From assembly GCA_033850885.1 (NCBI GenBank), contig JAWWPG010000010.1:1-64000 (forward strand): 64,000 nucleotides of DNA. Direction: 5' to 3'. Source of the DNA: JAWWPG01 sp033850885 (GTDB taxonomy: Bacteria > Actinomycetota > Actinomycetes > Propionibacteriales > Nocardioidaceae). Positions within the stretch are counted from its first letter, which is position 1, and every line of letters starts with the position of its first letter. Under the pieces are notes generated by a model. That model was not told where the DNA came from. It made no database searches and worked only from the letters and a program-made list of their open reading frames with translations. Positions 16,399 to 24,824 of the stretch are shown here, one piece after another. Both the position numbers and the translations under genes were made by a program.

Positions 16399-17414
16399 CG
16401 ACCAGCAGGTCCGTCCGAGTCGGCGGGGTAGACGACCCCGAGCTGGGCCCGGGCCGAGTCGATGATCCGGAGGATCCCCACCGTGTCGTCGAGCGGGATG
16501 TACGGGCTCTCGACCAGGCCGGCCCGCAGGCAGCGCTCGACCTCGTCGATCTCGAGGCCGTAGCCGTTGCGCTCCTCCGAGCCATGGATCGTCTCCTGGC
16601 CCTCGGCCGTCGAGACGGTCAAGGTGCGTGGCCGATGGATTCGCGGGTCGAGCCGGATCCATCCGCCGGTGCCGAGAACCAGACCGGCGTCCGGGCTGAG
16701 CCCGGCAGCGCTCGTGTGTACCTGGGAGACCTCGCCCTGCGGATACGACATCTGCAGGGCGGCGACCAGGTCGGAGCCGGTCGGCGAAAGCTGCCCGACA
16801 GCAGCGACGGAGGCCGGCGCCCCGAGGACCATCCACGCGAAGGTGAGCGGGTAGACGCCGAGATCGAGCAGGGCACCTCCACCGGCCGCGAGGTTGAACA
16901 GCCGGTGGGCGGAGTCGAACTCGAAGCGGCGTGAGAGGTCGGCGCGCACGGTCGTCACGTCGCCGATGCGGCCACCGTGAGCGATCTCGACCGCCTGCAG
17001 GGTCATCGGGTTCAGCCGCATCCACATGGCCTCCATGCAGAACAGGTCGCGTCGGCGGGCCTCGTCCACGACCTCCTGCGCCTGGCGCGCGTTCAACGTG
17101 AACGCCTTCTCAACGAGTACGGCCTTGCCAGCCCGCAATGCCAGCAGGGCGTGCTCGTGGTGCTGGCCGTGTGTGGTGGCGATGTAGACCACGTCGATGT
17201 CCGAGTCGGCGACCAGCTCGTCGTATGACCCGTAGGAGCGCGGGATCGCGAGCCGGTGGGCGAACTGCGCAGCACGGTCGGCATCCCGTGCGCCGACAGC
17301 GACGATCTCGCTCTCCGGCGAGGCAGCGATCTCGGCGCCGACGGTGGCCGCGATTGCACCCGCACCGAGCACTCCCCACCGCACCGGACGAGAAGGGTCG
17401 AGGGGAGCCGTCAT
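16395..17414 (-). CDS. Gfo/Idh/MocA family oxidoreductase
   Basis: This 339-residue protein has an N-terminal Rossmann fold (GVLGAGAIAATVGAEIA) and the family VEKAFTLNA motif (EKP-like lysine). Its C-terminal beta-sheet domain contains GGGALLDLGVYPL. Members are NAD(P)-dependent dehydrogenases of sugars, inositols or trans-dihydrodiols. ATG 17414 is the start. It is convergent with the ABC permease and lies downstream of the nitroreductase gene. Confidence 0.88.
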   Translation of the reverse strand: MTAPLDPSRPVRWGVLGAGAIAATVGAEIAASPESEIVAVGARDADRAAQFAHRLAIPRSYGSYDELVADSDIDVVYIATTHGQHHEHALLALRAGKAVLVEKAFTLNARQAQEVVDEARRRDLFCMEAMWMRLNPMTLQAVEIAHGGRIGDVTTVRADLSRRFEFDSAHRLFNLAAGGGALLDLGVYPLTFAWMVLGAPASVAAVGQLSPTGSDLVAALQMSYPQGEVSQVHTSAAGLSPDAGLVLGTGGWIRLDPRIHRPRTLTVSTAEGQETIHGSEERNGYGLEIDEVERCLRAGLVESPYIPLDDTVGILRIIDSARAQLGVVYPADSDGPAGR

Positions 17415-17437
17415 GGACCGAACCTACTGGCCCGAGG

Positions 17438-18034
17438 TCACCACCGCGCTCGGTGCACGACCTCGGAGACCGGCCGCCGGCCGCGCTTGAGCGAGGGCGA
17501 GCGACGGTCCGGGGCCCGGTGCCCGATGGAGATCGCCCCGATCGGCAGGTAGTCGTCGGGTACGGCGAAGGCGGCGCGGAAACCCGGGATCTCGGTCGGC
17601 GAGATACCGAAGAACAGGCCGCCGAGCCCCTCATCGACGACGGTCTGCAGGATGATCAACGCGGCCATGCCGGTGTCGATGTCCCAGTAGGGCACCGGCC
17701 AGTGGCTCTCGTCGAGGTCGGTCCACCCCTTGTCGGGCTCGGCGTACCGCTCCAGATAGACGCGCTTGCACGACAGCGGCACGATGATCACCGGCGCGCG
17801 CCGTACGCCGGCCAACCAGGCCGCAACCTCGGCGTCTGGCGGTGTGGTGCTGGCCCAGAACCGGGCGACGTCCGCAGGCTTGTCGAGCAGCAGGAAGGCC
17901 CATCCCTGGCTGAACCCCGCGCTCGGCGCGTGCAGCGCGTTCGCCAGGATCCGCTCGACGACCGCCGGCTCGACCGGCTCGTCGGTGTAGTTGCGCACCA
18001 TCCGGCGTCGGTCGACAACTTGCTGGAACTCCAC
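17438..18034 (-). CDS. Nitroreductase family protein
   Basis: This protein of about 198 residues has the FMN-binding opening VDRRRMVRNYTDEPV, a middle APSAGFSQGWAFLLL and a conserved GLGGLFFGI block. Such flavoproteins reduce nitro compounds, quinones or F420-type substrates; the substrate is unknown. GTG 18034 is preferred because GGAGG at 18041-18045 sits six bases upstream; TTG 18040 is the longer option. Confidence 0.85.
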   Translation of the reverse strand: MEFQQVVDRRRMVRNYTDEPVEPAVVERILANALHAPSAGFSQGWAFLLLDKPADVARFWASTTPPDAEVAAWLAGVRRAPVIIVPLSCKRVYLERYAEPDKGWTDLDESHWPVPYWDIDTGMAALIILQTVVDEGLGGLFFGISPTEIPGFRAAFAVPDDYLPIGAISIGHRAPDRRSPSLKRGRRPVSEVVHRARW

Positions 18035-18155
18035 TCTCAACCTCCCTCGATCCCGTGCACATCAACGTTATGACGCGGGCACCGGCCTCATCGCCTGAGC
18101 CCGCACTGGCATCGCAGTCGCGACGTCCTCGCCTGGCCACCCCTATATTGGCCGG

Positions 18156-19355
18156 GTGGGCTTCGAGGAGATGTGGCGGGAACTGGAGCCGATCGGCCGG
18201 GACACCAGGTCCGGGGGGTACCACCGGTCCCCGTTCGCGAACGCGGAGCGGGAGTGTGCGGCGTGGTACGTCGACCAGGCGACGGCTCGGGGGTTGGAGG
18301 TCGAGCAAGACGGGCAGGGCAACGCGATCGCCTGGTGGCGGCCGGCAGGAGCCCGCGGCCCTGCTCTGCTCATCGGCTCGCACCTCGACTCCGTCGACAA
18401 CGGCGGCGCCTTCGACGGCCCGCTCGGGGTCATCTCGTCGTTCGCCGCCATCGACGCCCTTCGCGACCGGGGGATCACCCCGGCTCGCCCGGTGGGCGTG
18501 GCGACGTTCGTCGAGGAGGAGGGATCCCGGTTCGGCATAGCCTGCCTGGGTTCGCGACTGGCCACCGGACTCGTCACGCCGCAACGGGCCGGCGAGCTGA
18601 CGGACGACGATGGCAACTCCCTCCTCGACGCCATGAGCGCCGCGGGGATCGAGCCGCAGCTCGGCCCGTCGGATCTGCTGCGGGAGGTCGGCATGTTCGT
18701 CGAGCTGCATGTGGAGCAAGGACGTGATCTCGTCGACCGTGCTGTCCCCGTGGGAGTCGCGTCTGCCAGCTGGGCACACGGTCGCTGGCGGTTCGACTTC
18801 ACCGGTGAGCCGAACCATGCAGGCGCCACCCGGATGCAGGACCGGCATGACCCGATGCTCACCTACGCGATGACTGCCTTGGCAGCGAACAAGCAAGCCA
18901 GGCTGTCCGGCGCGCGAGCCACCTTCGCTCGACTCGCCGTCGAGCCGAACGCGACCAACGCCATTCCGTCGCTCGTCCAGGCCTGGCTGGACGCAAGGGG
19001 TCCGGACGGATCCGTCGTCGACGACCTGGTATCCAACATCGAGCGACAGGCCTCGGACCGCGCTGTGCGCGACGGCACCGGCGTCGTCGTGACAGCAGAG
19101 TCCGTGTCCCCAACCGTCGACTTCGATGGAGCGCTGACCGGGCGGCTGGCTGCCGTCCTGGGCGGTGCACCCGTCATCCCGACGGGCGCCGGCCATGACG
19201 CCGGGATCCTTCAGCTGGCCGGGATCCCGTCCGCGATGCTCTTCGTGCGCAACCCGACAGGCGTCTCGCACTCACCGGCAGAGTTCGCCGAGACGGCAGA
19301 CTGCGTCGCCGGAGTCGACGCGCTCACCGCCGTGGTGCAGGATCTCACGCGGTGA
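18156..19355 (+). CDS. M20 amidohydrolase (allantoate/N-carbamoyl amino acid hydrolase type)
   Basis: This 399-residue protein has the dinuclear metal site of M20 amidohydrolases: GSHLDSVDNGG, FVEEEGSRFG, ELHVEQG, NHAGATRM and a C-terminal SHSPAEF. Family members release ammonia or carbamate from allantoate or N-carbamoyl amino acids. It is coupled by GTGA to hutF, and no hutG deformylase is in the window. The likely job is hydrolysis of N-formyl-L-glutamate to glutamate and formate, an inference from neighbourhood. GTG 18156 is the start. Confidence 0.9.
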   Translation: MGFEEMWRELEPIGRDTRSGGYHRSPFANAERECAAWYVDQATARGLEVEQDGQGNAIAWWRPAGARGPALLIGSHLDSVDNGGAFDGPLGVISSFAAIDALRDRGITPARPVGVATFVEEEGSRFGIACLGSRLATGLVTPQRAGELTDDDGNSLLDAMSAAGIEPQLGPSDLLREVGMFVELHVEQGRDLVDRAVPVGVASASWAHGRWRFDFTGEPNHAGATRMQDRHDPMLTYAMTALAANKQARLSGARATFARLAVEPNATNAIPSLVQAWLDARGPDGSVVDDLVSNIERQASDRAVRDGTGVVVTAESVSPTVDFDGALTGRLAAVLGGAPVIPTGAGHDAGILQLAGIPSAMLFVRNPTGVSHSPAEFAETADCVAGVDALTAVVQDLTR

Positions 19356-20674
19356 CCACCTACTGGTGTGAACATGCGGTGGTTGACGGTGTCGTCGTGG
19401 ACGGGGTCATTGTGGAGGTCGCCGACGGAGCCATCACCTCGGTGCGCTCGGATGAGCCACCCGGTGCAGCGGTTCGCCTTGCGGGGTTGACGTTGCCGGG
19501 TTTCGCGAACTGCCACAGCCATGCCTTCCACCGCGCTCTGCGGACCCGCACCCAGCAGGGCAACGGGTCTTTCTGGACCTGGCGCGAGCAGATGTACGCC
19601 TTGGCAGCCAGGCTCGAGCCCGACACCTACTACGCGCTGGCCCGCGCCGTCTACCAGGAGATGGCAGCGGCGGGGTTCACCAGCGTCGGCGAGTTCCACT
19701 ATGTCCACCACAGCTCCGACGGGTCTCCGTACGACGATGCGAATGCCATGGGAAGCGCGATGATCGCCGCAGCCCGCGACGCCGGTATCCGGATCGCACT
19801 GCTGGACACGTGCTACCTGGCCTCCGGGATCGGAACCGCCCCGGAAGGCGTTCAGCGCAGGTTCAGTGACCGTGACGCGGAGGGCTGGCAGGACCGTGTC
19901 GAGAAGCTCACATCCCAGCCGGACAAGGCAGTCGTCATCGGCGCCGCCATCCACTCGGTGCGTGCGGTGCCGCGGCAAGCGCTGTCGGTGGTCGCTGCCT
20001 GGGCGCAAGCCACGGACAGGCCGCTGCACGTCCACCTCTCCGAACAGGTCGCCGAAAACGACGCCTGCCGGTCGGCGTACGGGCGCACCCCCACCGAGCT
20101 CCTGAGTGATGCGGGCGTGCTGGGTCCGATGTCGAGCGCCGTCCATGCCACGCACCTCACCGAGCACGACATCGCCCTCCTCGGGGGGTTCTCGACGAGA
20201 GCCTGCTTCTGCCCGACCACGGAACGCGACCTAGGGGACGGCATCGGGCCCTCTCTGGCCCTCCAGGCGGCCGGATCCCTTCTGACCTTGGGATCTGACA
20301 GTCATGCGGTCATAGACCCGTTCGAGGAGATGCGGGCGGTGGAGCTCGACGAGAGGCTGGCGAGCCAGCTCCGCGGCCGCTGGTCCGCGGCTCAGCTGCT
20401 GGCCGCCGGTACGTCGACCGGACACGCCTCCCTGGGGTTCGCCGACGCCGGACGCATCGCGCCCGGCGCACGGGCGGATCTCGTCACGCTGGACCTCGCG
20501 ACGCCGCGTACCGCCGGCGGCGGGTCCTCTCTCGAGAACGTGGTATTCGCCGCCACCAGCGCCGATGTCGTGCATGTGGTCTGTGACGGAAGGGTGGTCG
20601 CCACTCGTGACGACCACAACTCGATCGGCAACGAGCTCGAGTCCGCCGTCGCCAAGGCGTGGGGTGACGGATGA
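19352..20674 (+). CDS. hutF: Formimidoylglutamate deiminase
   Basis: This 440-residue amidohydrolase-fold enzyme has the metal-binding PGFANCHSHAFHRAL, GEFHYVHH, LHVHLSEQ and LGSDSHAVIDPFEEMR. HutF converts N-formimino-L-glutamate to N-formyl-L-glutamate and ammonia. GTG 19352 overlaps the M20 stop, and its own stop overlaps hutI. The genes form a three-gene coupled operon for the lower half of histidine catabolism. Confidence 0.95.
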   Translation: MTTYWCEHAVVDGVVVDGVIVEVADGAITSVRSDEPPGAAVRLAGLTLPGFANCHSHAFHRALRTRTQQGNGSFWTWREQMYALAARLEPDTYYALARAVYQEMAAAGFTSVGEFHYVHHSSDGSPYDDANAMGSAMIAAARDAGIRIALLDTCYLASGIGTAPEGVQRRFSDRDAEGWQDRVEKLTSQPDKAVVIGAAIHSVRAVPRQALSVVAAWAQATDRPLHVHLSEQVAENDACRSAYGRTPTELLSDAGVLGPMSSAVHATHLTEHDIALLGGFSTRACFCPTTERDLGDGIGPSLALQAAGSLLTLGSDSHAVIDPFEEMRAVELDERLASQLRGRWSAAQLLAAGTSTGHASLGFADAGRIAPGARADLVTLDLATPRTAGGGSSLENVVFAATSADVVHVVCDGRVVATRDDHNSIGNELESAVAKAWGDG

Positions 20675-21840
20675 CGTCCATCCTCGTGACCGGGGCAGGT
20701 CAGCTCGTCACGAACGACCCCGGGATCGGCGACGGGTCCGCCCTCGGGCTGTTTGACGATGCCGCCTTCGCCGTCGAGAACGGACGAGTCGCCTGGGTGG
20801 GCCCAGCCGCGGCTGCGCCGACCACCGACGAGTCGATCGACGTGGCCGGTGCCGCGGTGGTGCCGGGGTTCGTCGACAGCCACTCCCACCTCGTCTTCGC
20901 GGGGGACCGTGCCGAGGAGTTCGCTGCGCGGATGGAGGGCAGGCCGTACTCGGCCGGCGGCATCCGGAACACCGTCGCCGCCACCCGCGCCGCCCCCGAC
21001 GAGGTGCTCGCGGCCATAGCCGCGCGGCTGGTGGCGGAGATGGCCCGGCAGGGCACGACGACCGTGGAGATCAAGAGCGGCTACGGTCTGACCACCGAGG
21101 ACGAGGCACGCTGCCTGGCGATCGCGAGCCGGCTGACGTCCGAGACGACGTTTCTCGGAGCCCACGTGGTGCCGCCCGAGTACGCCGGCGATGCCGACGC
21201 ATACGTCGACCTGGTGACGGGTGCGATGCTCCGGGCGTGCCGGCCGTACGCCCGTTGGATCGACGTGTTCTGCGAGCGAGGGGCGTTCGACGGCGACCAG
21301 GCCCGAACGGTGCTGGCAGCCGGTCGGTCAGCAGGCCTGATGGGTCGGGTGCACGCCAACCAGCTCGGGCCCGGTCCGGGCATCACCGTCGCCTGTGAGG
21401 AGGGCGCGGCCTGCGCCGACCACTGCACGTTCGCGACCCCTGAGGACATCGGCAACCTCCGGGATGCGGGAGTCGTCGCGACCCTGCTGCCGGGCGTGGA
21501 GTTCGCCACCCGCTCGCCGTATCCGGATGCACGCGCCATGCTGGCGGCGGGCGTGACGGTCGCCCTGGCGACGGACTGCAATCCGGGATCCTGTTACACG
21601 TCCTCGATCCCGCTGTGCATGGCCCTTGCCGTCCGCGAGATGAGGATGACCCCGGCCGAGGCGTTGTGGTCGGCGACGGCGGGCGGTGCCGCCGCCCTTC
21701 GGCGAGACGACATCGGCTGGCTCGGGGTCGGGGCGCGCGCTGACTTCGCGGTGCTGGCAGCACCTTCATACGTCCATCTCACCTATCGCCCGGGCGTACC
21801 GATCGTGAGTGCCAGTTACCGAAGCGGCCGACGGCTCTGA
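20671..21840 (+). CDS. hutI: Imidazolonepropionase
   Basis: This 389-residue metal-dependent hydrolase converts 4-imidazolone-5-propionate to N-formimino-L-glutamate. It shows VPGFVDSHSHLVFAGDRAEEF (metal-binding HxH), GGIRNTVAATR, KSGYGLTTEDEARC, HANQLGPGPG and ATDCNPGSCYTSS (substrate-binding Asp). ATG 20671 overlaps the hutF stop. Together with hutH, hutU, hutF and the M20 enzyme it completes histidine to glutamate. Confidence 0.97.
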   Translation: MTSILVTGAGQLVTNDPGIGDGSALGLFDDAAFAVENGRVAWVGPAAAAPTTDESIDVAGAAVVPGFVDSHSHLVFAGDRAEEFAARMEGRPYSAGGIRNTVAATRAAPDEVLAAIAARLVAEMARQGTTTVEIKSGYGLTTEDEARCLAIASRLTSETTFLGAHVVPPEYAGDADAYVDLVTGAMLRACRPYARWIDVFCERGAFDGDQARTVLAAGRSAGLMGRVHANQLGPGPGITVACEEGAACADHCTFATPEDIGNLRDAGVVATLLPGVEFATRSPYPDARAMLAAGVTVALATDCNPGSCYTSSIPLCMALAVREMRMTPAEALWSATAGGAAALRRDDIGWLGVGARADFAVLAAPSYVHLTYRPGVPIVSASYRSGRRL

Positions 21841-21882
21841 TCGGCGACCTGGCAGCGGCCGGTTTGCTCGGCATGCCCGAGG

Positions 21883-22368
21883 TCAGGTGGCCGTCTCGCC
21901 GTCAGCGGCGCGTTGCAACGCGGCGACGTCCAGCTTGCCCATCTTGAGCATCGCCGCCATCGCCCGCCGGGCGCGCTCCGGGTCGGGATCGTTGAACAGC
22001 TCCTCCATGCCGCCGGGTGTGACCTGCCAGGACACGCCGTACCGATCCTTGAGCCAGCCGCACGGCCCCTCTTCGCCACCCTCCGAGAGTCGCTCCCAGT
22101 AGTAGTCGACCTCACTCTGCGTCTCACAGCTGATCTGGAAGGAGACGGCCTCGTCGAAGGTGAACTGCGGACCGCCATTGATGCCGACGAACCGCTGGCC
22201 GTCCAGCTCGAACTCGACGGTCATCACCATGCCCGCCTCCCTCGGCCCGGCCTCCGTATAGCGGGCCACGTTCACGATCCGCGAGTTCTTGAAGACCGAG
22301 ATGTAGAAGCTCGCGGCCTCCTCAGCCTCCGTGTCGAACCACAGGTTCGGGATGATCTTCTGTGCCAT
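21883..22368 (-). CDS. VOC family protein (PhnB/3-demethylubiquinone methyltransferase-like)
   Basis: This protein of about 161 residues starts MAQKIIPNLWFDTEAEEAAS, with GINGGPQFTFDEAVSFQISC and CGWLKDRYGVSWQVTP. These are hallmarks of the PhnB-like branch of the vicinal-oxygen-chelate superfamily. The biochemical function is not known for most members. ATG 22368 is preferred over GTG 22371 by spacing from AGAGGAA. Confidence 0.88.
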   Translation of the reverse strand: MAQKIIPNLWFDTEAEEAASFYISVFKNSRIVNVARYTEAGPREAGMVMTVEFELDGQRFVGINGGPQFTFDEAVSFQISCETQSEVDYYWERLSEGGEEGPCGWLKDRYGVSWQVTPGGMEELFNDPDPERARRAMAAMLKMGKLDVAALQRAADGETAT

Positions 22369-22463
22369 CACGCGTTCCTCTCGTACGGCGGGAGGCGGCG
22401 CCCCGCGACAGATGCTGTACAGGTAGACCGTCGTGGCCGGGAGGACTCATCGCAACCCCGGGC

Positions 22464-24644
22464 TCAGACCCCCACGGGGTCCACCGGGCGGGTGTCCCGG
22501 TGGTCGTCTCCCGGGTCGGTAGGCCCGGTGTCCGAGTCCCTGTCGCGACGCGGAGCCAAGGGAGACGGGGCGACCCTCAGCACCTTGGCCATCCAGGCCG
22601 GGAGCCACCAGTTCCAGCGGCCGAGCACGCTGACCAGGGCCGGCACCAGCAGGGCCCGGACGAGCGTCGCATCGATCAGGATGCCGACCCCGAGTGCCGT
22701 GCCGAGCACCTTGATGTCGGTGCCGGGAGACGACGCCAGGGCGGCGAATGCGAAGAACAGGATGAGGGCCGCCGACGTCACCAGGCGGCCGGTTCGGCCG
22801 AGTCCGGTGACGACCGCAGCACGAGTGTCACCGGTCGCGTCGTACTCTTCACGCATCCGGGACAGGATGAACACCTCGTAGTCCATCGAGAGCCCGAACA
22901 GGAAGGCGAAGATCAGCACCGGTAGCCAGAACGTGATGGCCCCGGTGGGGGAGACGCTGAAGATGGTGTCGGACCCGTGGCCCATCTGCCAGAAGAAGAC
23001 GATCGAGCCGAAGACGGCCGACAGCGACACCAGGTTGAGCAGCACGGCTTTGATCGGAAGCAGCAGTGACCGGAAGGTGCGCACCAGCAGGACGAACGTG
23101 ATGATCGCGATGAGCGCGAGCACGTAGGGGAAGTTGTTGTAGACGGCGCTGAAGTAGTCCTGGACCACGGCGCCCGTCCCGGTGACCTGCACCGGGCCGG
23201 AGGTGTGTTGTTCGACGGCGGTCCTGATCTGGTCCACGACGGCTCCACTCGAGGAGTCGACCGTCTCCCTGACCGGCACCGCGTCCACGACGGCGAGGCC
23301 GTCCTTGGTCCCGCCCACGACAGCCATCTGTACGCCGTCGACGTGTCGTGCCGCCGCTGCGGCCGCCCGGGCGTCCCCTGCGGGCACGAGGACCTCGACC
23401 GGAGTGAGAACACCCGTGCCGATGCCGCCGGCCCGCAGCGTCTGCAGCGCACTGAACGCCGGCCCGTTGCGCGCCAGGGAGGAGACGCCGGCCTCTCCGA
23501 TCTTGAGGCTGAAGACCGGGATGATCAACAGTCCGAGGGCGACGATCGCGACCCCGGTCGCGATGAAGCGGTGGCCGACGATCGCCCGGGCCCACGCCGT
23601 CCAGCCGCGAGACGCCGTCGCCTCCTTGCGGATCCGCGGGTAGTCCATCCGTGGGCCGATGCTGGACAGCAGGGCCGGCAGCAACGTGAGCACGACGGCG
23701 ACGCTCACGAGGGGGATGAGCATCCCGCCCACCCCCATGCTGCGCAGGAACGGAACAGGGACCACGACCAGTGCGAGCAGGCTGATGGCGACCGTGACGC
23801 CGGAGGCGAAGACAGCGTGGCCCGCTGTCTTCATCGCGACGACGACAGCGTCCTCGTTGCCCCGGCCGTGCGCTCGTTCCTCACGCCATCGAGAGACCAC
23901 CAGCAGGGAGTAGTCGATCGCCACGCCGAGTCCGATCAGGGCGATCAGGAACTGGACGACGAAGCTGACGTCGCTGAAGGTGGTCAGGCCGAGGACGAGG
24001 AGGAAGCAGGTCAGGATCGAAACCGCTGCGATCATCAGCGGGACAAGCGCGAGGAACGAGGCGAAGACGAAGATCAGGACCAGCAGTGCGCCGGTCGCGC
24101 CGAACAGCGTCTCGGCGAGCACGCTCGGCCCCGACGAGTCCCCGCCTTGGCCCAGCAGGCCGTACGACGTCAGACCGCTGGTGAATCCCGCCTGTTGGGC
24201 CGCCGCCGTGAGGGCGGGCTCGATCTGGGTCTCGATACCCGGTCCGAATGACGTGGGCTGGGGACCCTGGATCATCGCGAACGTCGTTCGGCCGTCCTTG
24301 GAGACGAAGCCTGGATCTCCCGTGTTCTGCAGATCGACGATCCGGGAGACCGGCAACGCCTTCCGTACGGCGCCGAAGACCCGGTCGACCTGGGTCTGGT
24401 CCGACCGGACGGTCTGGCCCGCCGGCACGGTGACCACGGCGAGGTAGGTGTCGAAGGAGCTCGTGCCGTACGTCTTGATGAGGTGCTGCTCTGCGGTGTC
24501 ACCTGGCTGGCCGGGTAGTGAGAAGTCGACGGTCAACCGGCTGCTGAGCTGACTGGCCGCGAAGCCACCGGCAAGGAGCATCAGGATCCAGAACGCACCG
24601 ATGATGCGCCGGTGGTGCATGACAAGCCGGGCCAGACGCTCCAT
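22464..24644 (-). CDS. MMPL-family RND exporter (726 aa)
   Basis: The protein has two related halves. Each has one leading membrane helix, an extracytoplasmic loop, then five clustered helices, with GVAIDYSLLVVSRWREE and GLSMDYEVFILSRMREEY as the paired MMPL signatures. MMPL proteins export lipids or hydrophobic compounds using proton motive force. Its promoter carries the same CGTCAAC-N4-TTAAT block as the MMPL gene at 24825-26930, which lies next to a MarR regulator. ATG 24644 follows GGGAGAG. Confidence 0.9.
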   Translation of the reverse strand: MERLARLVMHHRRIIGAFWILMLLAGGFAASQLSSRLTVDFSLPGQPGDTAEQHLIKTYGTSSFDTYLAVVTVPAGQTVRSDQTQVDRVFGAVRKALPVSRIVDLQNTGDPGFVSKDGRTTFAMIQGPQPTSFGPGIETQIEPALTAAAQQAGFTSGLTSYGLLGQGGDSSGPSVLAETLFGATGALLVLIFVFASFLALVPLMIAAVSILTCFLLVLGLTTFSDVSFVVQFLIALIGLGVAIDYSLLVVSRWREERAHGRGNEDAVVVAMKTAGHAVFASGVTVAISLLALVVVPVPFLRSMGVGGMLIPLVSVAVVLTLLPALLSSIGPRMDYPRIRKEATASRGWTAWARAIVGHRFIATGVAIVALGLLIIPVFSLKIGEAGVSSLARNGPAFSALQTLRAGGIGTGVLTPVEVLVPAGDARAAAAAARHVDGVQMAVVGGTKDGLAVVDAVPVRETVDSSSGAVVDQIRTAVEQHTSGPVQVTGTGAVVQDYFSAVYNNFPYVLALIAIITFVLLVRTFRSLLLPIKAVLLNLVSLSAVFGSIVFFWQMGHGSDTIFSVSPTGAITFWLPVLIFAFLFGLSMDYEVFILSRMREEYDATGDTRAAVVTGLGRTGRLVTSAALILFFAFAALASSPGTDIKVLGTALGVGILIDATLVRALLVPALVSVLGRWNWWLPAWMAKVLRVAPSPLAPRRDRDSDTGPTDPGDDHRDTRPVDPVGV

Positions 24645-24697
24645 GGTGCTCTCCCGCTCTGAGACGCGGCACTCGCTGCTTCCGCGAGCTCTCGCGA

Positions 24698-24748
24698 ACG
24701 TATCCCGCGACGCCGGAAACCGTCAACTACCTTAATGATCAATCAGGT
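24698..24748 (-). promoter_or_regulatory. Promoter and putative MarR operator of the first MMPL gene
   Basis: Read on the minus strand: -35 TTGACG (24726-24721), 17-base spacer, -10 ATACGT (24703-24698). Just upstream of the -35 is the AT-rich block TTAATGATCAATCAGGT (plus strand 24732-24748). CGTCAAC, four bases, then TTAAT recurs with identical spacing at 27001-27016 in front of the second MMPL gene. Confidence 0.6.
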
Positions 24749-24824
24749 GAAACCATGAGCGACCCCAGGGTGAACCCTGAGGGCCCGAAGGCGCCGGTCG
24801 GCGGCTCGATGGACAGCACCGGGC

